DNA from: CAYVFC01 sp964450715
GTDB lineage: Bacteria; Myxococcota_A; Polyangia; Polyangiales; JAFGIB01
Direction: 5' to 3'
Length of the DNA stretch: 64,000 bases
Assembly (NCBI GenBank): GCA_964450715.1
Contig: CAYVFC010000008.1
Span: 1-64,000 of the forward strand
Made by a program: the position numbers and the translations under genes. Positions 16,272 through 24,940 of the stretch are shown here, piece by piece. A model generated the notes under the pieces. The model saw only the letters and a list, made by a program, of their open reading frames with translations. It had not been told where the DNA came from and did no database searches. The number at the start of each line of letters is the position of its first letter. Position 1 is the first letter of the stretch.

Positions 16272-18281
16272 CTACGGGCCGCCGAGCTGCTGCCGCAACC
16301 GCTCCAGCCTCGGGTCCTCGATGCCCGACCGGCGCGACAGGTCGAGAACCGACCGGGCCGTCTCCCGGTCACCGCGCGCCAGGGCCAGACGGGCCAGGTT
16401 CACCCAGGGCGTGGGCCTGGCCGGGTCGAGCGCTATGGCCCGCCTCTGGGCCTGCTCGGCCCCCTGCAGGTCGCCCGCGTCCTGAAGCGCCACCCCCAGG
16501 TTGGTCCAGGCCACGGCCCGGTGCGGCGTAAGCTCGGTCGAACGGCTCATCGCCACCACTGCCGGTCCACTACGGCCCGAACGTAGCGCTCCGCGGCCTA
16601 CCTGTTCGTAGGCCCGCGCCCAGGCCGCGCGGGCCCTCTCGCTTACCGGAGCGCCGCCCTGGAAGCGGGCTTGCCGCTGCTCGTCCAGACCGCGAACCGG
16701 GTCCGGCGGGACGGGCGTCTGCCGCACCGGGCCGTCGAGCCCCCTGTCGACCACGGTCAGGAAAGGCACGACCCGGGAAACCTCCACCGCGTCCCTGAAG
16801 CCCGCGTCCCGCAGCGGCTCGTCGCTCTCCCAGAACAGGGGGCGGGGCGAGGGCCGGGTGGCCAGAGCGCGCACGGCCGCGCGCGCCGCCTCCCGCCGCT
16901 TCTCGAAAGGCGGAACCGCGCCCGCGGAACGCGAGCCCAGAGCCGGCAGGTCCTGCAGGCGCCGCAGCACGCTAGGGTCCCAGAGGTGCTGCGCCGGCGC
17001 CACCGCCAGATCCGGGCGCACGGCTTCCACGTGCACGGCGAAGAGCGATCCGGCGCACAGGTCGTCGCTCGAGCAGAGCAGCACCGCGCGCGGGGGCAGC
17101 GTGGCCAGCGGGCCGCCGCTACCGTGCAGCTCCACGGGCGCGTAGCGCTCCAGAAAGGCATCGGCCGGCACCCGCGCCGCCACCGAGATACAGAGTACAA
17201 ACACCGCCGTACCCGCCGCCAATCTCCAGGCCGGCCGCCGCCCCTGGGCCAGGTGCAGCAGCGCGGCCGCTCCCAGCCCGGACAGGAGCGCGAGCACCGC
17301 GACCAGCAGGTGGCCCACCTGCCGCGCCTCGATGCCCATGGGGTGGATCCAGACCGCGTAGCAGAGGTCGCCCAGCAGCAGCAGCAGCAACAGCAAGCCT
17401 ACCCCGCGTATTTTTCGCGCGGCCAGAGCGAGCCCCAGCAGCGCGGTCGGAAACAGCGGCCATAGCTCGGCGAGCTGCCCGAGCATCCGCGCGACCGCCT
17501 CCCGGTCGCCGCCCAGCATCTCGGCGCTGAACGAGGAGCGAATGCGCGCTCCGGTCAGATGGCCGAGCAGCGCGGCCGGGGTCTCGGGGTCGCCCCAGTC
17601 CATGACCGGCTGGCGCAGCGAGGCCAGGGGCAGGTAGCTCACCACCAGGGCGCAGACCGCGGCCAGCGGAAGGCCGGCCAGCAGCAGCGCCCGCCGCCTC
17701 TCGGCCGGCAGCGAGAGCAACAGGGCAGCGCCGATGGGCAGGATCATCATGGCCGCGGTCACGTGCGCGCCCGCAGCCAGGCCCGCGGCCGGGAACAGCA
17801 GCAGCGCGTGGCGCCCCCCGCGCAGCGCCCCGTACCCGGCCAGCGCCACCAGCAGCAGCGACGTGCTGTAGACCTCCACGGCCAGGGCCGTGCCCAGGAA
17901 GGTGGGCCAGCAGCCGAGACCGGCCACTGCCAACAGGGCGCCCGCGTTGGTGGCCCTGTCGGGAGCCAGCCCGGCGCGCGCGGCCAGGCGCACGACCAGC
18001 GCAAAAAGCAATCCCAGCGCCGCGGCCGCGATCAGCGCCACCATGACGTTCTGTCGCCAGGCGATGGTGCCCAGCGGCAGCATGGCGCCCAGCCTGAAAA
18101 GCAGCATGTCCAGCGCAAAGCCGGTGGGATGAGGCACTCCCAGCACGAACGAAGCCGTGCCCAGCTCCCCGGCGTCGAGATAGCCCAGGTCGGGAGCGGC
18201 CAGGCAGCCGAGCACCAGCGCCGCGAACAGGGCGATTGCGAGCGCGGAGAACGGGGCAGCGGAAGGCGACGCTTGCGCCAT
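16272..18281 (-). CDS. DUF2723-type membrane protein with C-terminal TPR
   Basis: A 669-residue protein with about ten or more membrane segments and a hydrophilic C-terminal third. The DUF2723/TMEM260-like signature is clear near the N terminus: LGYLDAGELGTASFVLGVPH, then PTGFALDMLLFRLG and WRQNVMVALIAAA. Such proteins resemble GT-C glycosyltransferases (protein O-mannosyltransferase type) that use lipid-linked sugars at the periplasmic face. The end (about 570-665) contains tetratricopeptide repeats (AVAWTNLGVALQDAGDLQGA). ATG at 18281 is preferred over a TTG 12 codons upstream. It follows the GtrA gene by 51 bp. Confidence 0.85.
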   Translation of the reverse strand: MAQASPSAAPFSALAIALFAALVLGCLAAPDLGYLDAGELGTASFVLGVPHPTGFALDMLLFRLGAMLPLGTIAWRQNVMVALIAAAALGLLFALVVRLAARAGLAPDRATNAGALLAVAGLGCWPTFLGTALAVEVYSTSLLLVALAGYGALRGGRHALLLFPAAGLAAGAHVTAAMMILPIGAALLLSLPAERRRALLLAGLPLAAVCALVVSYLPLASLRQPVMDWGDPETPAALLGHLTGARIRSSFSAEMLGGDREAVARMLGQLAELWPLFPTALLGLALAARKIRGVGLLLLLLLLGDLCYAVWIHPMGIEARQVGHLLVAVLALLSGLGAAALLHLAQGRRPAWRLAAGTAVFVLCISVAARVPADAFLERYAPVELHGSGGPLATLPPRAVLLCSSDDLCAGSLFAVHVEAVRPDLAVAPAQHLWDPSVLRRLQDLPALGSRSAGAVPPFEKRREAARAAVRALATRPSPRPLFWESDEPLRDAGFRDAVEVSRVVPFLTVVDRGLDGPVRQTPVPPDPVRGLDEQRQARFQGGAPVSERARAAWARAYEQVGRGALRSGRSGPAVVAMSRSTELTPHRAVAWTNLGVALQDAGDLQGAEQAQRRAIALDPARPTPWVNLARLALARGDRETARSVLDLSRRSGIEDPRLERLRQQLGGP

Positions 18282-18332
18282 GAGCCCATGTTCGGGCCTG
18301 GCGGCAGCCGGGGTCAACCGATACCGGAGGGG

Positions 18333-18866
18333 CTAATCGCCGTTGTCCCGCCAGGTCCAGTAGAAGTTGGCCAGGAAGTTCCAGAAGGTGGCGGCGGCGA
18401 TGCCGAACAGCTGCGATAGGTACTTCAGGCTCCCCACCTCGGGCGGTTCGAGCACCGGCTTTATGATGTAGCCCTGCAACCACCCGGCGCCCGCGAAGTA
18501 GGCGTTGATGCCCCCGCAGCCTCCCAGAGAGTAGAGCCAGACCATGTTGCCGGTAACGAAGATCCCCCACTGGATCACCGCTCCGAGCAGCGATACCATG
18601 TGAAAGCGCAGCGCCCTTCCCGGCAGACCCACCTCACCGTTCTTCCTGTCGCTGAAGGTCCAGGCCTCGTTGAGCAGGAAGTTGCTGACGATGGAGACCT
18701 CGATGGCCAGGGCCGAGGCCAGGTTGGTATGAAAACCGAGAAGGTCGGCGAACAGCCAGAGGAACGCGAGGTTCACCCCCACGCCGCTGGCTCCCACCGC
18801 GCCGAACTTCAAGAAGCGCACCGAGAACAGCTGTCGAACGACCTTTGCCGCGCTCTCGCCCGTCAT
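18333..18866 (-). CDS. GtrA-family membrane protein
   Basis: A 177-residue, four-helix membrane protein of the GtrA family, with FLKFGAVGASGVGVNLAFLW and IEVSIVSNFLLNEAWTF near the N terminus. GtrA proteins are thought to flip lipid-linked sugars for surface glycan decoration. The location just upstream of a DUF2723 glycosyltransferase-like gene on the same strand supports that pairing. Length is somewhat above the usual 130-150 residues. Confidence 0.88.
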   Translation of the reverse strand: MTGESAAKVVRQLFSVRFLKFGAVGASGVGVNLAFLWLFADLLGFHTNLASALAIEVSIVSNFLLNEAWTFSDRKNGEVGLPGRALRFHMVSLLGAVIQWGIFVTGNMVWLYSLGGCGGINAYFAGAGWLQGYIIKPVLEPPEVGSLKYLSQLFGIAAATFWNFLANFYWTWRDNGD

Positions 18867-19318
18867 CCTCTCCGTCCTTACCGGTCACCGCGAGCGCACG
18901 CGACCGCCAATTCGATCGCTATCGCCTATCATTTCGAACGCCTTCACCTATCATTTCGAACGCCTTCACCTGTCATTTCGAACGCCTTCACCTGTCATTT
19001 CGAACGCCTTCACCTGTCATTTCGAACGAAGTGAGAAATCTCCCTCACCGGCGCGGATTCCCACACTGGCAACTCTGTCTCCAATTCTCGTCACCGCCTC
19101 TAGCGTGGGACGCGCCTATTCGCATCTCGTGCCGAATCGCTGTCCGCCGCGACGGCCGGCGCGAAGCTCAGACGGGACGCCGGGCGACCTCTAACAGCTA
19201 GGGCACCAGGGGTCAAACTCGCGGCCGCGATCCACTCGAGAAGCCGACCGGCCGCGACCCGTAAAACAGGCCCTTTTTAAGGCGATTTTCCCCGGTCGCC
19301 ACCCCCCCCAAAGGCGTT
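18867..19318. other. Intergenic region with tandem and partial palindromic repeats
   Basis: About 450 bp between the divergent GtrA and cysteine-rich lipoprotein genes. It contains the 22-bp tandem array (18930-19046) and otherwise no gene I can support; open frames here come from the repeats. Confidence 0.6.
18930..19046. repeat. 22-bp tandem repeat ending in a half GTCAT palindrome
   Basis: Four copies of catttcgaacgccttcacct plus at or gt, starting at 18930, 18952, 18974 and 18996. A fifth start at 19018 runs instead into cgaagtgagaaatctcc, one arm of the palindromic family seen at 10291. The array appears to be an amplification of the outer arm of that element. Confidence 0.85.
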
Positions 19319-19348
19319 TTTACAACCGCTCCCCTTACAAGCTATACT
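19319..19348 (+). promoter_or_regulatory. Promoter implying a leaderless transcript
   Basis: TTTACA (19319-19324), an 18-bp spacer and TATACT (19343-19348). The ATG begins at 19355, about where transcription would start. There is no Shine-Dalgarno sequence between them. Confidence 0.6.
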
Positions 19349-19354
19349 ACCGGT

Positions 19355-21148
19355 ATGAATACGAAATACCTGGGTTGGGCGGCTTGTATCCTTCTCTTGT
19401 TCTCCATGGTTTTTACGGCCGGCTGCGGTGACGACGACGGCGGTGCCGGGCCCATGGAAGAGCTGGACGGCGGCGACGAGGACGCCGCCCTGGCGGACGG
19501 CGGACCGGACGCCGATGCCGCCGGCGCGGGGGGCTCCGGCGGCGAGGTCACCGGCGGCAACGGCGGCGACGCGGGAGAGGCGGGTAGCGGCGGCGAGGCC
19601 GGCGGCAACGGCGGGATGGACGGCGGCAGCGGCAGCGGCGGAAACGGAGACGTCGACGCCGGGTCGGACGCCGGTCCGTTCGATCCCGTCGATGCGGGCA
19701 TCGATGCTGCCAAGCCCAAGGAGTGGCTCTGCCTTCCGGATCTCTGGTACGACGGCATCTGCGACTGCGGCTGCGGCGCCTACGACCTGGACTGCGCCGC
19801 CAGCAGCTGCCTCGAGCCGGGCTGCGTCAGCAGCAACTGCGACGCCTGCTTCGCGACCAGCAGCGAGTGGATGCAATGCGAGTACTTCGTCTGGCAGTGC
19901 GACGACGCGCTTACCGACGACGCGATCTGCGATTGCGGTTGCGGCGCGCCCGACCCGGACTGCAACGGCAGGGGCTGTATCGAGCCCGGATGCCTGACCG
20001 ACTTCTGCGCGCGGCGCTACGACGAGAACGGCGACCAGCTTCCGACCCTCAACCCGCCGGGCTCCTGGACCTGCCCCAGGCGTTCCTGGGGCGGCGGCGA
20101 TGGCTGCGACTGCGGATGCGGCTCGACCGACCCGGACTGCGAGGTCGGCTGCACCGCGTCCGAGTGCAACGCGGGCGACTGCGACACCTGCCACGACGAC
20201 GCCAAGCGGCCCATCACCTGTGGGGACCACGCGGCCTGGACCTGCGACTCGGCCCGCTACGGCGACGGCGAGCACTGCGACTGCGGATGCGGCATCGCCG
20301 ATCCGGACTGCGGCGGCGGCGGCTGCACCACGGCCAGTTGTTACGAATCTGCCTGCGACCAGTGCCACGGCTGCCCGGCCGGCAAGCCCAACTGCAACGG
20401 CGGGGTGGTAGGAGGCGTTGTGCCCTGCGACACGACCGTGCCGAACGAATGGCTCTGCGACTACAAGAACTACGCCACCGGAGACGGCTGCGACTGCGGC
20501 TGCTCGGCCAAGGACCCCGACTGCACGGGAGGCCACTGCACGGTCTCCGGCTGTACCAACCCGGCCTGCGATCGCTGCCGCCAGGGCGCGCTGATGTACA
20601 ACACCAACGACTGCGGCGTCTGGACCGACACCTGCGACATCTCGCACTACAACGCCGGTGACGGCTGCGACTGCGGTTGCGGCTCGTTCGATCCGGACTG
20701 CAAGTCCGCTTACTGTACCGAGGTCGGCTGCGAGGAGCCCACCTGCGATTACTGTATGAAGGACCTATCGAGCTCGGACGCCGGTGGCGATCCGGTGCGG
20801 ATCGCCTGCGGGAGCTGGACCTGCGCCGACAAGTACTATGGCAACGGCGGCCTCTGCGACTGCGGCTGCGGCGCGCTCGATCCCGACTGCGGGGGCGAGG
20901 GCTGCGCCGAGCCGGGCTGCCAGGACAACGCCTGCGAGGTCTGCTTCAACGCCTCGGGCCTGATGATCCGCTGCTACGACTGGCACTGCGCCGAGGAAGC
21001 CTACGGCGACGGCGTCTGCGACTGCGGCTGCGGCGCCCCCGACTCCGACTGCGCCCCGGGCGCCGGCTGCATCCAGCCCGGTTGCATGAACTACACCGGC
21101 TGCGAGGTCTGCCACGATCCCTACGGCCGGGCGGTTCCCTGTCCGTGA
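19355..21148 (+). CDS. Cysteine-rich lipoprotein with eight CDCGCG repeats
   Basis: A 597-residue lipoprotein. The signal segment ends LLFSMVFTAGC (lipobox near residue 24), and a long Gly/Asp/Ala-rich linker runs to about residue 118. The mature domain is eight repeats of about 55-65 residues, each with a Trp-x-Cys start, a Y/D-G-D turn, the core CDCGCGxxDPDC, a GC..xGC block and a closing CxxC. Some 14 cysteines per repeat suggest a disulfide-rich or metal-binding surface rod. I know no named family for it. One repeat has CDCGCS in place of CDCGCG. Start ATG as above. 177 bp without a gene follow. Confidence 0.85.
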   Translation: MNTKYLGWAACILLLFSMVFTAGCGDDDGGAGPMEELDGGDEDAALADGGPDADAAGAGGSGGEVTGGNGGDAGEAGSGGEAGGNGGMDGGSGSGGNGDVDAGSDAGPFDPVDAGIDAAKPKEWLCLPDLWYDGICDCGCGAYDLDCAASSCLEPGCVSSNCDACFATSSEWMQCEYFVWQCDDALTDDAICDCGCGAPDPDCNGRGCIEPGCLTDFCARRYDENGDQLPTLNPPGSWTCPRRSWGGGDGCDCGCGSTDPDCEVGCTASECNAGDCDTCHDDAKRPITCGDHAAWTCDSARYGDGEHCDCGCGIADPDCGGGGCTTASCYESACDQCHGCPAGKPNCNGGVVGGVVPCDTTVPNEWLCDYKNYATGDGCDCGCSAKDPDCTGGHCTVSGCTNPACDRCRQGALMYNTNDCGVWTDTCDISHYNAGDGCDCGCGSFDPDCKSAYCTEVGCEEPTCDYCMKDLSSSDAGGDPVRIACGSWTCADKYYGNGGLCDCGCGALDPDCGGEGCAEPGCQDNACEVCFNASGLMIRCYDWHCAEEAYGDGVCDCGCGAPDSDCAPGAGCIQPGCMNYTGCEVCHDPYGRAVPCP

Positions 21149-21325
21149 AACGTGACGCGAACGCCGTAACGGCTCCGTCCACCCCAAGAAAACGAGCTCT
21201 TCTTTTCTCCCCGATGCGGTTCTACCCCGAGAACCCACCTTCGCTTGCCCGGAACATGGTCCTTTAGGAACCTTCAGACGATTCGTTACCTGGAGGGAAG
21301 CAGGTCGAGCCCCGGCGAAACCGCA

Positions 21326-23338
21326 ATGTCACCAGTCGTTCCGCTAGGATATTTGCTGGCTTTTACCTACTTCTTTACGGCCTATTTCTTTCGCCGCTTC
21401 TTCAGAGAATTCGCCTTCGAAATTCGCTGTAGGGGAGAAGAGAGATGCCACACCGGCGCGCTCTTCGTCGCCCTTTGCCTACTATTCGCTCTACTGTTTT
21501 ACGGCGTTCTATCCGACATAAATTTCTCCATCCAAGAAGGCACAAACGCCAACCATTTCGACATCAATCTGTCTCTGGACTGGGTTTACCGCTTTATTCG
21601 ACGCGGGAGCTGGTCATACCACCAGCCCGTGTATCATCGTCTCATGGCAGCCTTGATCGGTTTGCTACAACTCGATCATCCGGCTCACATTCTAGTGGCC
21701 GCTCGTTTCATGTCGACGGCGTTCGCGGCGGCGACGGCTTATTCGTTTCTGAAGCTTCTAGCTTTCGTTCCTACCAACACCAGTCGGCGACTGATTTGCT
21801 GCGTTTTCCTGCTCCACCCCTTGAACTTCTTCTACTTCATACAGGGCGAAGCCTATGCCCTTCTCCTTCTGTTCGGCGTTCTCAATATATACAACTTTCT
21901 GTCACTGGGCTTCGAGCAGAAGAGACACTTCTGGGGATTCATCATCACCGCAATACTCGGCTACCTGACCCACCTACTTTTCTTTCCGCTGCTCGCTGCC
22001 GAGATGCTCTTCGCCCTCCTCTTACACCTTACCAAGAAGAGGATATACACTCCGTACTACAAGGCCATTCTGCTCGTCATTCCCGTCTTATTCGTCTTGC
22101 ATTGGCCGGTCGTGGCGGTTTTCGATTCTCCGCTGGCGCCGTTCATCGACGGTTACCGTGTGGTCAACCTGGAGTTCTCCTTCAGGCAACTCTGCACATT
22201 CTGGGGACTCACCGACGTCCTCTTCCAGTGGGACGCTACCGCCTTGATCGCGGTCTTTATGCTACTGAACTCCCTTCTACTGCTCAACGTTTGGCGCAAC
22301 CGCCATTCGCCCACAACAGCACTTCTTTCCATAGCATTCATCCTGATAGTCTCGCTATACCTGTTCTTTAGTGCTGCAATGGGATATCGAGGATATTCGT
22401 CGTGTATCGCGCGACACTACATCCTACTCACGATACCCTTTACGATTCTCTGTTTCGCCGGAACCCCAAAACGCCCTGCGACCCAGCAGATGCAACGATC
22501 GTCGCGCCCCGTAATTGTCCTGCTGCTGCTGTCTCTTTTCGTTTTTACCGACGCGAAGATAGCATCGGGAAACTATCGGTACGACGGCCAGAGCGTAGCC
22601 CGTTTTCTGAGCAAAATGTACACGGGACATGGCGCGGGACACGTGTTCCTCTTCCGGTGGTTACTACACGGAGGCCTCTCTAGATGGACGAAAGCGTACG
22701 ATCTTCCGTGGGCGGGGGGAATTGAAGGAAAAGAACATTTTTATCAGGCTGACTTACAGAGCAACATCGAAAACAATCGATGGCCTGGCATGTATTCTCA
22801 TGATGATTTCGACCACACCCACACAGCACAAAATCTAATAGATAGAATAGAAAAGGACGGGTATGAAGTAAAATTCAAAGAGGAAGGAACAGCAATAGAT
22901 CGCATTAACAACTTCCTCCAGGTACCCGGCATCGACGCCAAACTAGTTAAAGAGGCGAAAGCTAGAAACCTTAGAGTTCCCCAAGAGATTCACAGGCTTT
23001 TCAGAACAGCCAAGACGATAAGCAACCACCGGCAGGAGGTACAAACGATAGCCAACAGGTTGCTGCTGGAACTGCTATATCCGCAATTACACACCACCCA
23101 CACCCTATCGCCCCTCTATATACAAAAGGAAAAGCTGAAAACGATCGTAGAAGAAAAAGAACCAGGAGAGATGTTTCTGTTTCTGGTTCTTAGGGAACAG
23201 ATACTGGGGATGCAATATCTCGATCTGGACGTTCAGCATCGAGCGCTTGCGACCCTCAAAGCGCTGCCCGACCTAGAGTACCTGTTCAAAAAGGAGTTTC
23301 GCAACGCGGAGATACATGCTTTTCGACGAAAGCAATAA
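21326..23338 (+). CDS. Multi-pass membrane protein, GT-C glycosyltransferase-like
   Basis: A 670-residue protein with about 10-12 membrane segments in its first 420 residues and a charged soluble C terminus. The loop after the second segment contains DINFSIQEGTNANHFDINLS and HQPVYHRLMAA, reminiscent of the acidic loop of PMT/ArnT-type GT-C enzymes that use polyprenyl-phosphate sugars, but the match is weak. Base composition falls markedly in its last third (many AT-rich codons such as AATAGATAGAATAG), unlike neighbours, suggesting transfer. ATG at 21326 chosen; an earlier TTG at 21245 is possible. The first radical SAM gene starts 42 bp downstream. Confidence 0.7.
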   Translation: MSPVVPLGYLLAFTYFFTAYFFRRFFREFAFEIRCRGEERCHTGALFVALCLLFALLFYGVLSDINFSIQEGTNANHFDINLSLDWVYRFIRRGSWSYHQPVYHRLMAALIGLLQLDHPAHILVAARFMSTAFAAATAYSFLKLLAFVPTNTSRRLICCVFLLHPLNFFYFIQGEAYALLLLFGVLNIYNFLSLGFEQKRHFWGFIITAILGYLTHLLFFPLLAAEMLFALLLHLTKKRIYTPYYKAILLVIPVLFVLHWPVVAVFDSPLAPFIDGYRVVNLEFSFRQLCTFWGLTDVLFQWDATALIAVFMLLNSLLLLNVWRNRHSPTTALLSIAFILIVSLYLFFSAAMGYRGYSSCIARHYILLTIPFTILCFAGTPKRPATQQMQRSSRPVIVLLLLSLFVFTDAKIASGNYRYDGQSVARFLSKMYTGHGAGHVFLFRWLLHGGLSRWTKAYDLPWAGGIEGKEHFYQADLQSNIENNRWPGMYSHDDFDHTHTAQNLIDRIEKDGYEVKFKEEGTAIDRINNFLQVPGIDAKLVKEAKARNLRVPQEIHRLFRTAKTISNHRQEVQTIANRLLLELLYPQLHTTHTLSPLYIQKEKLKTIVEEKEPGEMFLFLVLREQILGMQYLDLDVQHRALATLKALPDLEYLFKKEFRNAEIHAFRRKQ

Positions 23339-23380
23339 GACCGAGGGACTCCTCTACGCCTCAACCCGAGTCAAGCCGCG

Positions 23381-24940
23381 ATGAAACGGCAGCCGCGCCC
23401 CGTGAGAAAGGCTCTTTTTCTCTTCCCCCCCACCCGGATCCACCGGGAAGGGGTAAAGCAGGCGCTGCCGCCCATGGGCGCGGCCTACCTGGCGGCGGTG
23501 GCGCGCGAGCGATGCGACGTGTCGATCCTGGACGCGGTGGCCGAGGGGTTTCACCACGAACGCCCCAGCACCAACGGTTTCCGCATTTGCGGTCTGCCCG
23601 TGGAGGAGATCGTCGCCCGCGTCGCGGACCTGCAACCGGACCTGGTGGGGATCACCTGTCTGTACAGCTCCAATTTCCCGGTGGTCGCCGAGATCTGCCG
23701 GGCGGTCAAGGCCGCGCTTCCCTCGACGCTGACCATGGCGGGCGGCACCCATCCCACCTTCCTGGCCGAGCACTGCTTGAACGAGGTGCCGGAGCTCGAC
23801 CTGATAGCGCTCGGCGAGGGAGAGCCGGTCCTGCTCGACCTGCTGGAAGCGCTGGAACAAAGGCGCGGGCTGGACACCGTCGACGGCCTGGCCTTCCGGG
23901 AACCGCGCGACGGTAGGGTCCGGCTCAACCCCAAGACCCGTTTCGTCGAGGACCTGGACGCGTTGCCCTTCCCGGCTCGCGATCTACTGAAGATGGGCCT
24001 GTACCACGAGATCGGCGTCCCACATCTCATCGTCGGCAAACGGCCTCGTTTCGCCACCGTCATCACCTCCCGCGGCTGCCCGGCCAGATGCAACTTCTGC
24101 TCGTCGGCGCGGTTTTGGGGCCACCGCTACCGGGCTCGGTCCGCGGACAACGTACTGGCCGAGCTGCAGATGCTGGCACGCGAGCAGGACGTACAGGAGA
24201 TCCATTTCGAGGACGACAACATCAACTTGAAGCCGGAGCGGTTTCGCCGGATCCTGCAGGGTCTGATCGATCAGAATCTGGGCCTGGACTGGTGTGCGCC
24301 CAACGGAATCGCGCTCTGGGCCCTGACCCCGGAGCTGGTGCGGTTGATGAAGCGATCGGGCTGCTACGAGGTGACCCTGGCCTTCGAGAGCGGCTGTCAG
24401 CAGGTGCTCGACGATATCATCGGCAAGCCGCTGAAGCTCGATCGCGTCGGGCCGGTGCTCGCGGAGATCAAGCGGGTGGGGATACGCACCAGCAGCTTCT
24501 TCGTGGTAGGCTTTCCCGGAGAGACGCTGGAGCAGATACGGGAGACCTTCGCCATGCCGAAGAAGCTCGGTCTCGGTTATGCCTGGTTCTGGATCGCCAA
24601 CCCGCTTCCCGGCACCGCGCTATACGAGACCTGTGCGCAAGAGGGGCTGCTCAAGGAGGGGTTCGAGTTCGTGAACAACAGTTTCTCCAGGTGCAACATC
24701 GAGACCCCGCTCTGGACCTCGAGCCAGGTGGAACGGCTCGCGCATCGCGAGTTCATGAAGTTCAACCTCTTCAACATCGTCCGGCATCCGCTGGCGTTCT
24801 GGGACCGGTATCGCGATCTGCTGCGCAGGCCGCGGCTGCTAACCGACATCATGCGCGGCGTGGCGCTTCGAACCCGGCCGGTCGCGTTTATCCGTTCGCG
24901 TCTCGAGCGCTTCGAGCGCGGGAGGCGAGCCAGACGATGA
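23381..24940 (+). CDS. B12-binding-type radical SAM protein 1
   Basis: A 519-residue protein of the BchE/HpnJ-like group. An N-terminal Rossmann-like cobalamin-binding domain (about 10-165) contains PPMGAAYLAAVA, PDLVGITCLYSSNF, MAGGTHPTFLAE and LIALGEGEPVLLDL. The radical SAM barrel carries Cys233, Cys237 and Cys240 (SRGCPARCNFC), then EDDNINL and VGFPGETLEQI. Such enzymes perform methylations, cyclisations or other radical chemistry on unactivated carbons. The classical DxHxxG cobalamin ligand is not evident, as is often the case in this group. The stop overlaps the start of the next gene (ATGA). Confidence 0.9.
   Translation: MKRQPRPVRKALFLFPPTRIHREGVKQALPPMGAAYLAAVARERCDVSILDAVAEGFHHERPSTNGFRICGLPVEEIVARVADLQPDLVGITCLYSSNFPVVAEICRAVKAALPSTLTMAGGTHPTFLAEHCLNEVPELDLIALGEGEPVLLDLLEALEQRRGLDTVDGLAFREPRDGRVRLNPKTRFVEDLDALPFPARDLLKMGLYHEIGVPHLIVGKRPRFATVITSRGCPARCNFCSSARFWGHRYRARSADNVLAELQMLAREQDVQEIHFEDDNINLKPERFRRILQGLIDQNLGLDWCAPNGIALWALTPELVRLMKRSGCYEVTLAFESGCQQVLDDIIGKPLKLDRVGPVLAEIKRVGIRTSSFFVVGFPGETLEQIRETFAMPKKLGLGYAWFWIANPLPGTALYETCAQEGLLKEGFEFVNNSFSRCNIETPLWTSSQVERLAHREFMKFNLFNIVRHPLAFWDRYRDLLRRPRLLTDIMRGVALRTRPVAFIRSRLERFERGRRARR

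Noticed and set aside
18930..19046. Possible CRISPR array
   Set aside because: The 22-bp units are directly joined without spacers and continue into a palindromic repeat; no cas genes are present.
24088..24936. N-terminal extension of the decarboxylase-like frame
   Set aside because: It is a shadow of radical SAM gene 1; a good ribosome site and the coupled ATG at 24937 define the start.
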